Origin: Garcia nutans
Lineage: Eukaryota; Streptophyta; Magnoliopsida; Malpighiales; Euphorbiaceae
Length of the DNA: 64,000 nucleotides
Assembly: GCA_947685225.1 (NCBI GenBank)
Contig: CANTUV010000035.1
Location: 4,409,501-4,473,500 of the forward strand
Direction of reading: 5' to 3'
Positions 50,201 through 61,727 of this stretch are shown here, piece after piece. A model generated the notes under the pieces. The model saw only the letters and a list, made by a program, of their open reading frames with translations, was not told where the DNA came from and did not search any database. Numbering within the stretch: position 1 is the first letter of the stretch; the number at the start of each line of letters is the position of its first letter. The position numbers and the translations under genes are program-made.

Positions 50201-50326
50201 AACGGAAGTTGGACGAAAAATAGGATTGAGCGAGTTGACTTGGCATCGTCGTTTTCCTCTCGAGCAACTCAGTAAACGAAACTCGGTCAGGCCGATTGCG
50301 TGGTGGCGGAGGGCGATGGTTTCCAT
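41272..50326 (-). CDS. HMA1: Chloroplast-envelope P1B-type heavy-metal ATPase HMA1, 13 exons
   Basis: An ATP-driven metal pump (Cu, Zn and related ions in studies of Arabidopsis HMA1). Exons on the minus strand: 50326-49820, 49243-49093, 49007-48823, 47551-47405, 47212-47017, 46179-46067, 45531-45290, 44559-44454, 44211-44047, 43149-42933, 42391-42204, 42131-42045, 41451-41272. All introns are GT-AG and the joins keep frame, giving 827 residues (Arabidopsis HMA1: 819). The N-terminus is Ser/Arg-rich, like a transit peptide. A His/Asp run lies at about 80-95. The actuator TGE is at about 302-304. SPC (about 412-414) replaces the CPC found in most P1B pumps, a known HMA1 trait. The phosphorylated DKTGT is at 455-459, HP at 510-511, TGD at 637-639 and GEGIND at 684-689. 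No CxxC metal-binding domain is present. Exon 6 uses the acceptor at 46181-46180; the AG six bases further in would break frame. No disruption was seen. Confidence 0.96.
45029..45139. repeat. 64-bp tandem duplication inside an HMA1 intron
   Basis: TTACTGTTAAAGTCAAAACC recurs at 45029 and 45093, each time followed by a T-run and TCTCAATCTCACATT. The second copy fades after about 47 bp. It lies in the intron between exons 7 and 8 of HMA1 and does not touch splice sites. Confidence 0.8.
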
Positions 50327-50560
50327 GGTTATATCATGAATTTCAGCCCGGTAGAATCATCATCAATGGCTATAATGGAGAAAAAAAATGAAGGATTTGA
50401 AAATTAAAAAGGCATAATACATATATTGCACTCGAAATTACAGCTTTCTTCATTTTGCACTTTGTATTATTGAAGCAATCATTTTATTACTTAAATTTGG
50501 TTTTTTATAATAAGTTGATCCTTAATTTAAAATATTTAGTATGAGTTTTAAACATCGATT
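50327..50560 (-). promoter_or_regulatory. HMA1 upstream flank
   Basis: The 5' flank of HMA1. No convincing TATA box was found in the first 100 bp upstream of the ATG, as is common for constitutive plastid-protein genes. No specific element is claimed. Confidence 0.3.
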
Positions 50561-50639
50561 GTTATCTTAAATTTCGGTCAATAAATAAAATTTTTTGATA
50601 AAAAATAAAAAATTTTTAATTTTTAAAGAATCTTTCTTC

Positions 50640-50935
50640 TACTTTTTCTCAATTCTATTCATTTTCTTAAGAAATAAATAGAAATTTTAGATAAAATTTT
50701 TTAAAAATAAATAAAAAATTCTGGCAAAATTTTTTTTCCTTGTTCTTGTTCTTATTTTTCTTTTTCTTCTTAAATTTGTCAAATTTCTTTAGAAATAAAT
50801 AAAAAATTTTGGCAAAAACATAGAATTTTATATTTTTGAAGTTTTTGGCAAAAAAAAAATTTCTTTTTCTTTTTCTTATTTTTCTTCTTCTTCTTCTTCT
50901 TAGAATTTTATACAAAAATTTTAATTCAAAACACA
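50640..50935. repeat. Degenerate A/T repeat with TTC runs
   Basis: The phrase AAATAAATA(A/G)AAATT(T/C)TGGCAAAA occurs in diverged form near 50664, 50705 and 50789, interspersed with T/C-rich tracts including TTC units at about 50880-50902. It is a low-complexity tandem repeat with no coding meaning, although it leaves a long K/F-rich open frame on the minus strand. Confidence 0.45.
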
Positions 50936-52800
50936 AATTTTAAATTAAATTTTTAGATAAAAATTGTTATTTTTCTGTCGATTAATAAAAATTTCGGCGA
51001 TAAATTTATTTATAGTTTAAGGATATTATTATAATTTTACTGTATATATCAAAAACTTCTTAAATTATTGTAGAGTATTTTTAATATTTTATAATATAAA
51101 TATATTATTTTAGTTAATTTCACATGTCATCCTGCGAGTGAGATATAAACATCAACGATTAAGAATTAATTTATTATGAAAAAATTAAATTTGATGATTA
51201 ATTTATTATAAAAATTTAAGTTTGAAGAATAAAATGATTATTCGAATAGTAGGAGGAATAAAATAATTAAATGTGCTAAGTTGGAGGAATAATGTATGTA
51301 TTAAACTAATTAAAAATAGCATAAAAGAAAAAGAAAAAAAGAAAAAAAAATGGTAAGAAGAGAGAGTGAAGTAAGAGTGTTGTTATAGAATCCACACCGT
51401 GTGCTCGTGACATGATCCATGGCTGGAACCAGTTTAAACCTCCACCATCATCAGCCACTCGAAATTTCGACTGCTGGGCCCATTTAACTGTAACTATATT
51501 ATTTTTTTTTATTTTTTCCAAAATAGAATATTTTCCTATCTATATATTAAGAAGAAATCTTGAAATTTTGAAATTCATTTTCATATGCAAATAAAGGAGA
51601 TTAATAGTTAGTCTTGAAGTATTAGAAGGGAAATTTGATTAGCATATATGAGATTTTAATTTTGATTGTATATTCAATATTGTTATAAATAAATTTGGAA
51701 AAATTTTATGATATTTATTTTCGTTTGTCATATTTAATTTTTTAAAAAATTAATTTTAATTTTATAAAATTTAAATTATGTATAATTTAAAAAAATATTA
51801 ATATTAATTGTATAATTTTGAATATAAATCTTTTTTCCACAAAATCTCACATTTTAAAAAAAATATAGAATATATAAATAGATGAATATGGAGTGTAGAA
51901 ACCAATTAAATTTGTATACAAAAACTTTGCATAAAATAAATAATCAATTATTAATTTATTATTATTATTATTATTATTATGATTTATATTATATATAAAA
52001 AATTAAAATACATAATAATATAATAAAAATAAATTATACTTTTAACTATCGTTAATATTTCAACAATAACAACTTATAAAATTTTATCAATAATATTTTT
52101 AATCTTAAGTACTCTCGCGATAAATTGAAATTAAAAAAAGAAATTTAGTAAGGTAACACATCATTTATTTATTTGAGATTTTTTTAAAAAATTAAAAAGT
52201 TAAATTTTTCAGCAAATCTCCTTTTATATTTTAAATTTCCATTTTCTTTCTTTCCAATATACTAATAAAATATAATTATTTACATTTTATAAACAACTAA
52301 ACACAGAAAATTAATTTTTTTCCCTATGATTTGATTTAAATATTATAAGGTCATTTCAAACTACCAATGAGGTCGAATTCTTCAGTTCAAAAAATAATAA
52401 TAATAATAATATAAACAAATGAGATCGAACTCATGCACTACTACTTTGAAGAGCCATGACGTGTGCGATGACAAACAATGCACAATCCAATAACTTTATC
52501 TATAAACCCTTTTTAATTAGTTATATTACTGTAGTTTATTGTTATTTAAATACCATTATTATTTATTATCTTTTAATTGCTGAACTTCTTAATACGATGA
52601 GTATTAAAATAAATAAATAATATTAATCCTATTATTATATATTGATTTATAAATTAAAAATTTTTAAAGTTTTTATCTATGTATCTATATATAATATATA
52701 ATATAGAAAAACTGAGGATTTAATTTATAAAAACTTTAAAATTTTTCATTTTTCTGCAGCCACGTCAGCGATTTTGCTAAACAGAGGCCGTTCCAGCTTT
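50936..52800. other. AT-rich intergenic DNA, nothing recognised
   Basis: A/T-rich with ATT units at about 51957-51980 and AAT units at about 52390-52410. No gene supported. Confidence 0.5.
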
Positions 52801-52827
52801 TCCGATAAATGATGCTTCAATGCCTCA

Positions 52828-52834
52828 TATAAAA
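52828..52834 (+). promoter_or_regulatory. TATA-like box before a CT-rich leader
   Basis: TATAAAA, followed within about 40-100 bp by a pyrimidine-rich stretch typical of plant leaders. It stands upstream of the PPR pseudogene and of a 42-codon open frame. Confidence 0.4.
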
Positions 52835-52997
52835 GAAAAAAATAACACTCATATTAGTCGAAAAACGTTCTCTTTCTCAACTTCTCTCTTTGGCTTTGCT
52901 TACTAACCGTTTCTCTCTGTTTGATTTCCATTATTTCCGTCTCTTTGTCTTGCTTTGCTATCTCTCAAAGCCATTTTGAGATAAAAAAAATCCTCAG

Positions 52998-53126
52998 ATG
53001 GTGGCGATGGTGATGCATCACAGTGGAGATGGTGGCGATGGTGATGTTTCCTCTGCTAAGCACCGCCTTAGCAGAAAGATTCATCAAAGAAAAACACACC
53101 GAGAGATGTTATTTTTATTTACCTAA
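52998..53126 (+). other. Small open reading frame, 42 codons, in leader region
   Basis: The frame starts MVAMVMHHSGDGGDGDVSSA and ends at TAA. Its first third arises from a near-repeat of ATGGTGGCGATGGTGATG (52998 and about 53030). Composition is more balanced than the flanks. It may be an upstream open frame or leader segment of the gene that decayed at 53.6-54.7 kb, or the product of a young transcript. No homology is recognised, so I do not call it a gene. Confidence 0.25.
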
Positions 53127-53589
53127 AGATTTTTTATGCAAATAGCAAAGAACACTCAGATTCAATTTTTCTGGGGGATTTCAATTTGTTTTAGGATTTC
53201 AATTTATTATTTCTTTAATTGGATAAAATACATGCCAAGTTTTCTGGATTGATCGATGATTGATCGATTATTATTTAGCTTTGATTTTCATTTTACCTTT
53301 GCCATTCTCTTTCTTTTTCAGTTGCTTCATTGGAGATGCGAACGAAGAAAGAAGCTGGCTTTTTAGGCAATAGCAGCTTAAAAACATTTTAACGATTTTA
53401 TGGTTTAATGCCTTCGAATTGGATTGAGTTCTAGAGGATTTCTCATACTAAAAACTACGGCTGACTTAAAAAAAGGTAGCGTTCACTGCTAGGCATTAAG
53501 GTTTGTTGGGTTGGGTAGATAATTGGATTCGGTTGCAAAGCAAGAGCTCGGATTCGGGTACGTTCTAATTTATTGTAGCTGGTTTTGAG

Positions 53590-54700
53590 GAGTGGACTGC
53601 AAGACTTGCCCTACTTTCTAATTTATTGTAGCTTATGTTGCTTTTTGTGTGGCTTATATAGTGTCTGCAGTGAGGTTGATGAGAATAGAGATGGTGGTGC
53701 ATTTGCTGATCTTTTGAATGAGAAGGGGAAAGGTACTGGTGAGAATGAAATGGGATATGTTGCAAGAACTCTTGGGTTTCGAACCAAGGATTTGGATGCT
53801 CATGATCTTAGATTGGTAATCCTTTGTATACTCTCAATCTTGATATTTTGTTCTGAAGGCACTGGCTAGAAAGTAGGAAGGTGCTTAGAGCAATGAAATT
53901 TGCTAATTCTCATGCCCCTGCTTTTGCTTTGGTGAAATGTATGCTTAAGAATAGGTATTTCATGCCATTTGGATTATGGGGTGGTTTGCTTGCTGAAATT
54001 AGTAAGGAAGAGTGGTAAATTTGTTGCTTTTTAAAGGGTTTTTGAAGAAACTTGTAGTATTGCTATTGATGAGAAGCTGAATTTTGTGAAACCATACTTA
54101 GATGCTTGTAATGTGGCTTTAGAGGGCTGTTGTTGTCAACTTGAGTCTGTTAGTGATGCTCAAAATATTATTGAGATGATGTTTGTTTTGGGTATTAAGC
54201 CTGATGAATTGACTTTTGGGTTTCTTGCTTATTTGTATTCTTTGAAAGGGCATAAAGATCAGATAACTGAGTTAAAGGGTTTGATTGATGGGTTTGGTTT
54301 TTTCAATAAAAGGTTGTTAGTCGTTTGATTAGTGGCTATGTAAGGTCAGGGAATTTGGAGTCTGTTTTAGCAACTATATTGTGTAGCTTGAGGGAGCAAG
54401 ATGGGAGAGAATTCAAAATTTCAGCAATGAAACTTATTGTGATGTGATTAAAGGATTTCTCAAAGATGAGAGAGTCTAAAGGGTTTAGTGTATTTGATAA
54501 TTGAAGCTCAAAAGATAAGAGTCAGGGACTAATAGGATTATCTGATAAGGCTAATAGCATTCTTGATGATAGATGCTCAAGGTGGTTCTTGGGGTCTGTG
54601 TGTCAATCTTGAAAGCATATTGCAAGCAGAATAGGACAGCTGAAGCTATATCAGAGTCATTATCGTTGTTCCAGATCGCCGTTGCTATTCCAAACCACTG
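53590..54700 (+). pseudogene. PPR (pentatricopeptide repeat) protein pseudogene
   Basis: PPR proteins bind organellar RNA. The readable stretches lie in different frames. About 53683-53820 reads EVDENRDGGAFADLLNEKGK and on to HDLRL. About 53870-54018 reads VLRAMKFANSHAPAFALVKC then NRYFMPFGLWGGLLAEIS. About 54088-54320 reads LDACNVALEGCCCQLESVSD, then VLGIKPDELTFGFLAYLYSL, the helix-turn-helix rhythm of a PPR motif with its usual KPDE turn. RLISGYVRSGNLES follows near 54317. Stops (TAA near 54016, TGA near 54328) and several frame changes separate them. Upstream, TGTCTGCAG near 53677 looks like a splice acceptor, so the copy need not be retroposed. The pieces end near 54700. The parent ortholog was not identified. 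Confidence 0.75.
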
Positions 54701-57700
54701 ATATATCCTTAATTATTTTATTTGATTTTATTTGATTGAATTTTATCATATTTGCTTGAATGATTTATGTCTTTTGAAGAAAAAAATTAAAAGAATTAAG
54801 AGCTCTTCTATATTGCGTGGAATTAGAAATAGAAAAACTAAATTTTAAAACAGTATACTTATGTGGATTTGGAACAAGATCTCTCAGCAAGACTCTTCAT
54901 AGATTTCTAGCCATCTACTTCACTTTATTATTGTTATTGGGGTTTATTTGTTTAATATATTGTCATTGTTACATAGATGTACTGATGTATTGAAGTTTAT
55001 GGGAGTGAATAAGTGATATATTTGGATAGTTGTATTAATTTTTCAGGGTAGTGAATAAGTTCACATGGCTACACTGGTTTATTTGCTTAATTATAACTCA
55101 TTCCTTGATTATTTCTTTTAATTTCTCAGTAAGTATTCACTAAGTGAATTGTTACATAGTTTTAGCTTAATTCGTGATTACTAGCTAGCCAATGCCAATT
55201 TATTGTTCGTTACTTAATTTGACACTACTATCATTGAAATAATTAATTCGTTGTTCTGTTATAAAAAATTAATTAATTATTCCAAAATTTTGAAAGAAAA
55301 GAACTCAAACATTTTTCTTTTTTTAATCTTTGACGCTCTATTAGAAGTTCTCATGATGGCGGGTTGATTTTTTAAGCCTTGCTAGCTAGATTAGGAGATC
55401 ATGAAATTTAACTAATTTACTGGAGTAATATGTGTGATTTGACGAGCTTATTAGGAAAAAAAAGCTATTATTTGTTTGATGTGCGACTATTTATATTGTA
55501 GAATGTCATTTAGTTATTGCTATTTGTGCTACTTTGGTGAGAAATTTTGGATCATAAAACTAGAAGAGCAATATGTGAGCTTTATCTGCATTATCTGCAC
55601 CATTGAATTGTTAAAACAATTGAAAGATATAGGTCTGTACTATGCATAAAAAGCTCAAATGGAAACGAGAAAAAAAAAATGATAGAATAGAAAACAAAAT
55701 GAAGATTATAATTGAGAATTGAGTTAATTTTTTGAATTTGCTTCAGTTTGGAATGCAAATAATTCCTATATTTACATATTTATAAATTTTCATTTTACAA
55801 AAGAACCACTGCACTTCATCTTTGTCTGCTAGATAGTTACACATTGCTTTAAAAGATGAAAATTGTATTGAGAAATATTTATATTTTTATTTATAATAAA
55901 TCAATATTTACTGCTTCACCTTTGATTTATAATTAACAGATATTATTTATAATGTATACATTAGTATCTCAAATATTAAATTGATTATAATATAAATACA
56001 ACAAGTAAGAAATATATTTAAAAATTGAAATTGAAAATTTTATTATATTATAAAGCACCAATTGAATTATACGATAACCTATGAAAATCTCATAAAAAAC
56101 TTATAAATTACTTTTTCATCAATACAGATTATAAAAAAAAATTAAATTAGCGGCCAAAGATTGTTATTATTAACATTTTAAAATTAAATTCACCCAAATA
56201 TTCTACTAACTTATTAAAAAAGATTGTAATATTCTGTTTTTTCAATTTCCCTGATACACTATGATATGGTTTGTATCATATTTTTAAATGATCAATTATT
56301 AAATATATAATATATATTTCAAGTTAAAAAATAACATACTCAAAGCAACAATAACTAATTAATATTCAATCTTGTTTATTACACTCAATAAGATTATTAC
56401 TATAAAAATAAAAGTGGATTAATAATTATTTCTAATTACTCGTTCTTTCAAAATTTATTTTGCAGCCGAAAGTTATTATATGAACTATCAAATCAACATG
56501 AAGCGTTAAAAAAATCAACTTTTGTCTAATAATTACAAGGATATCAAATTCAAATAACCATGTCAGAAAGTTTTTTAACAAATTGGTACAAAATAAGAAT
56601 AAATCAGTAACATTGTTCTTGGAAATAAATTCATTATTCAATTAAAAGAAAAGAGAAAAAAGATTTCAATTGCTTTGAATTACTAACATTTTTGTACGTC
56701 AAGGTTTATATGACTATATTATTGTCAAGCTTTATATGACTATATTATTGTATTGTTGGAAATTAAGTCTTATAAAATAGTATAAATATTTGAAAAGCTG
56801 ATTACTAACATAAAAGAAACATCATTATCGACTCATGGGAAAACTTTCAAGAGAATGTTGGAAGATAAAATTATACATATTATTCAAATAGTAAATAAAT
56901 GTTCGAAAAATAGTAAAGAATACATAAATAAAGACTGGATGACAATTTATAATAAAAATGAACGTTTAATTATATGTATTTTTTGTAAAATAAAATTAGA
57001 GGTAATAAAAATATGAAAAAATATATGTACAATATGTAAAAATTGTATTACTACTAAAATATATTTAGCCAATTGGAAATGCATTTTTACTTCCATTGAA
57101 ATTAACATTTGTAAAAATTACTTTACTTAAAAAATAATCTACTAATAAATTAATGCTTAAGTCATATAATTATGCCATTTTATGTAAATAAAAAAATAAG
57201 TCGGTATGTTTAAAAGTTTAAATCAGCAATAAAATTCAATGTTTCGTGTAAAATATTATGGTAAAATTAAAAATACAATAACAATATTTGAAAAATATTA
57301 TCATGAAATTATATTATAAAGTTTTTTTAAAACAATCATTTTACGTAACATAAATTTATATTCTAGAATTTTTTTTATAAATTAAACTAATAATTCAAAA
57401 TATATACTGATAATATATGATACTAATAAATTTTTTATGCCTTTATAAATATTTTTATAAAAAAAAAGTTAATATGACATAATATATAATATTTATAATA
57501 AATATTAAAATACAAAATGCAATAAAAATATATAATGCTATACAAAAAAGTAAAACTAAATCTGAGTATTGCGCGGGTCTACGATTAATTTCATATAATT
57601 TTAGAGTTGTTAATTATTGTTGATGCTTATAATTTATGACAATTATTGTATAAATGAAAAGCTATTTTTACATTTACATAAGAAATATAATTTTAGAAAA

Positions 57701-58050
57701 TGTAAGATAATATCACAACTTAAAGGGCTAAATATTTTTATTAGCAAAGACACCTTTTGTTTCTTCATTAATAATACAAAAAAAATATTGACATCAAAGA
57801 AAAAAACAAAGTAAAATGAGTTATTAAATATTTTAATTAGAACATTTTAATATTCTTTGGAATTTTCCAAAGAGCATAAATATGTATCACTATTAGCTAC
57901 AAATGATAAGAGATAGTATTCCCTTTAATCGCTAATTCTTATCATCATCAATGAGAAAATTTAATTATAATAATTAATAGTGTGAACTTTTCAATCCTTA
58001 CATTATTGAATAGCTGAAATTATCATTTTTTTCAAAAAAAAAATATATAT
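54701..58050. other. AT-rich intergenic DNA
   Basis: No gene supported. The frames at 56432-56641 (minus) and 57617-57814 (plus) are low-complexity. One short tandem duplication is listed separately. Confidence 0.5.
56699..56750. repeat. Tandem duplication, 26-bp unit, two copies
   Basis: TCAAG(G/C)TTTATATGACTATA followed by TTATTG occurs twice in direct succession with one difference, so the event is recent. Confidence 0.9.
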
Positions 58051-58053
58051 ATA

Positions 58054-58280
58054 CTTCTTAGATTGTCACTTAATGTAATTAAAAAAAATTAATTAATATT
58101 TTTTAAATATACTCTTATTATTAATAATTTAATTAATAAAATGAGAGCATAGTATTAATAAATTAATAAAAGATAATTTAATCTATTTAAAATAATTTTA
58201 TATAATATCTATAAAATTTAATAATTTTTTTAATAAATACGTATGGATTAAATGTGACAATTTAATTCAACAAAGAGGAG
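58054..58280. mobile_element. Stowaway-type MITE, about 227 bp
   Basis: The right end read inward is CTCCTCTTTGTTGAATTAAA, then TTGTCACATTTAATCCATACGTATTTATT, close to Stowaway termini and to the MITE at 33039-33274. The left end (CTTCTTAGATTGTCACTTAA) is more diverged. TA flanks are at 58052-58053 and 58281-58282. Confidence 0.65.
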
Positions 58281-58539
58281 TACTAATAATAGAAAGCCTA
58301 TATAAACGTTAGCCTATCTCATTTAGGTATGTAAACAGGACAGATTGATAGAAGAAATGCTAAAGAAGGCTTTGGCCTGCCAATGTGCAAGCGCTCTTAA
58401 CCTGGAGAGAAACTTTAGTTGGTGAGTTGTCAACCCTGCATGGGTTAAAGTAATTAGCAAAAAGCTTCTAGCCTAGAAATATTTCTTTTTTACGATTGCC
58501 GTACTCTTCATGTTTGTAGGTCGGAAGAACGAATTTTAA

Positions 58540-58560
58540 ATATATATATATATATATATA
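58540..58560. repeat. TA dinucleotide microsatellite
   Basis: About ten TA units. Confidence 0.8.
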
Positions 58561-58564
58561 AATA

Positions 58565-59085
58565 TATATTAACGGCTGCAAAATATGATTAGATTTTCAC
58601 TCATAAAATTGAGTTAGACTCATTTAATAAATTATATATATAAATATATTAATTTTTTAACTAATTTAATTTATATAATTCACTAATATATAGTATATGT
58701 GATAAATAAATTAAATAATATAAAATATAAAATAACTTATTAATTTATAATAAAATATAAAATTATAGTAATATAATATTTTATTTTTGTTAATATATGT
58801 CCATATTATTTATCTTTCATAAAAATATTAATTTTAGTATCTTTTTTATAGAAATATATAAAAGATAAATTTATAAAAATTAAAATTAAAATAAGTTCGT
58901 TGAATATGTTAGACTTATTTAAATCAAATTTAAATTCAAGCTTAAGATACATGATATATGAGTTGGATCGGTATAAACTCAAACTCAGTTCGAGTTCGAG
59001 TTCGAGTTTAAACTCAACTATTTTATAATGAGCCAGGTTTTAGCCTTTTAAAATTGAGCTCGACTCGACTCTATTACAGTTCTAA
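58565..59085. mobile_element. Possible MITE with GAGTTCGAGTTCGAG tracts
   Basis: A tract of CTCAGTTCGAGTTCGAGTTC at about 58984-59010 and AATTGAGCTCGACTCGACTC at about 59052-59071 is a composition seen in a widespread plant repeat class. The left side (CGGCTGCAAAATATGATTAG, then AAAATTGAGTTAGACTC) resembles a diverged inverted copy of the right side. Boundaries and superfamily are unsure. Confidence 0.35.
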
Positions 59086-59089
59086 TTTT

Positions 59090-60080
59090 ATTATTTTGCT
59101 CACCATACTAACATTTTATTTTAATTAAAATAATTAAGAAGCTGGAGCAATGGGACCTAAAATTTAATTTATTATATAATTATTTTATTTTAATTTGATG
59201 TGATAAAGCCGTTAGCGGGCTCTTATTTAATTTATATAGTAAAGAGAAAATTACACTATATATTATATTTTAAATTTTATTTTCAATTTTACTTCTCTTC
59301 TTTTTTTCTTTCATTTTAACTTTTTATTGTTTCATTTTTAACCTTTTTTATGTTTTGTTTTTCAAAATTACAGTCCTTTTTCCTCTTCTTTTCTTCCTCA
59401 TCTTGCACAACTGCGCAAGAATATATAGAAATCTACATTAATATATTCTTTTGGGCTTTTTGTTGTTACATGAGTTACTGTTTGTTTTTGTTTTGATTTG
59501 TTGCAAGAGTTTTCATTTTTTTTTGTTGGTCATGATCTTCAACATGATGTTGTTATATAAAGCATTGTGTTAAAGAATCGATTGTGAATATAATTTTATA
59601 TATGGAATACTTTAGTATAATTTAGTTGCTTTGTGTTTGATGTTAGTCATGATATTCTATTTTAGTTAAAGAATCTGGTGTTCGGTATTTTTTTATATTA
59701 AAAAACATGCATGTCAAAGAAAAAACAGTTTGAATATGCTTTGAAAAAATTTAATAATTAAAATATATGAAACTCAGTTTAGAAATCTACATGTTGTATG
59801 CATGCAGAGCTTAAAATTACTGCTACTAGTAATAACCCTTTTTCTTATAAAATATATTGATTGAGGATGGTAAATTGGAAATAATTGTTATAATTTATAT
59901 TGAAAATCACTCTAATTGAATTTTTTTTTTTGTTTTAAATGTATTGAGTAGGTTTCAAATATATTGATTGAAGATTGTTTTATTTTTTTAATGTAGCATA
60001 CTTCACATGTTTTATAAAATGTTTTAAAGAAATAATTTTTTTAATTTTTTATATTTTCAACAATTTTAACAAATTATATT
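59090..60080. other. AT-rich intergenic DNA, nothing recognised
   Basis: T-rich segments and a small palindromic word CTTGCACAACTGCGCAAG near 59403-59420. No gene supported. Confidence 0.45.
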
Positions 60081-60084
60081 AATT

Positions 60085-60765
60085 TATACGTGGATATGTT
60101 TTACAAATAAATAACTAAAAAATAATAATATATTTGTGGATATATATATAGATATAACAGCTGCATAGTAATATTTATTTCTCAAGATAATAAGTATATG
60201 TAGATATATGATACATATACCTTCATATACTAAGATATTACAGCTATATATTGACCTTTTTTTTAATGACAATAGATATATATAGTTATAGTTAGTATAT
60301 ACCTAAATATAATAAGATATAATAGCTGCATGTTGTTATACTTTATCCAAGACAATAGATATGTAGATATATACTACATACACCTTCATTTATTAAGCTA
60401 TTACAGTTGCTTATATTTTGACATTCTTCTTTGAAAGATAATAGATATATGTGGTTATAGTTGTTATATACCTATAAATACTAAAATGTAAGAGCTGCAT
60501 ACTGATATTCTTTCTCTAAAACAATATATATATATGTGTGTGTTTATGCTATATATATCTTCATGGATAAAAAGTTATATATGAATATATATTACATATA
60601 TTTTAACTAAAAATGTCACTTTTATAAATTTAGGCTCCATATAATTATAGTATATGTATGAATATATTATATATACTTTCATATACTAAGATATTACAAT
60701 TGCATATTAATATTTTTTTAAAGAGATAGAAATATGTAGTTATAGTTATTGTATATCTATAAAAT
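60085..60765. repeat. Tandem array, about 83-bp subunits in about 166-bp units
   Basis: The landmark AGCTGCAT recurs at 60159, 60324 and 60493 (spacings 165 and 169). Halfway between, related ACAGCTATAT (60240) and ACAGTTGCTT (60403) occur, so each unit is built of two related halves of about 81-88 bp. Other shared words are CCTTCATATACTAAGATATT, TATAGTTAGTATATACC and AGACAATAGATAT. A further diverged half lies at about 60640-60765 (ACTAAGATATTACAATTGCA). About four units are present. Confidence 0.75.
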
Positions 60766-61727
60766 TTTTATTTTTATTATTTTATTTCAAAAATATTTAT
60801 TTTTTAATTTTAAAATATTCCTTTTTACAAATATTTTTGATATATATTTAGTTTATTAATGATATACTATATTTTTAAAGATATATGTTAAATATATATT
60901 TAATATATTAAACATAAGATAATTAAAAAAATTAAAAATGATATCATATAATATAGTATTCTTTAGCAAAGATACTTCGTCTCATTTTACTAAAATAACC
61001 AAATCCAACAAATTTAAAAAGAATTTTGCATAAATAATATTTGAAACTGAACCTGCAAAATATTTTTTTAAGTGAATTAGTGCCAGACTTGCAAATATTA
61101 TATGGTGTCTAAGGGTGATACACATATGCGCCCACTTTTAAGGCAAAGGAATATAAAATTTTCAATTTGTTTCAATATGCATGTGATCCACTTTCATATT
61201 TTTGTAAATAAAAATGATATGTACCATAAAATTTAAAATTTTTTTTATCAGCCGTAAATTTGAAAAGAGAAATAGTTTTTTAAGTTAATTTTTTCTAATT
61301 ATCTCTTTAGTAAATGGGTGGTTGCCTTTTTTGGTTATATATGCATATCTGTTCATGCTAAAAAAAATATATGCATAGATGCTCTGTGTCGGAAATTTTA
61401 ACTTCAATAGGTTGAATATGAGCTAAGAATTTAAATCATAACAAATTAAAAATTTTCGATAATTTTTATTTTGAATTTAAAAAAGTTTATAATATACATA
61501 ATATTAACTCGGTTCAACATTTCAAATCAAATTAATAATTTTGAGTACTGTACTTAGTCCCCTGGCAATAATTATATTTTTTTGATATAAATATGCCCCA
61601 AAGAAGCATCAATAGCTCCAGGAATCTATAGATACAACAATCTTTTACATTATTGTATCGAATATTAATCTAGTGTTATTCTCATCCATTTATTACTGTC
61701 TAAAACTAATTGAAGAAGAAAACAGAA
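60766..61727. other. AT-rich intergenic DNA upstream of CAD-like gene
   Basis: A/T-rich, nothing recognised. The last 100 bp are the upstream flank of the CAD-like gene. No clear TATA box was chosen. Confidence 0.45.

Noticed and set aside
50042..50275. Plus-strand open frame rich in Met and Val (MMMVVVMMMM)
   Set aside because: It is the antisense shadow of the His/Asp codons in HMA1 exon 1.
50667..50936. 89-residue K/F-rich minus-strand open frame
   Set aside because: It is produced by A/T- and TTC-rich repeats; composition is not protein-like.
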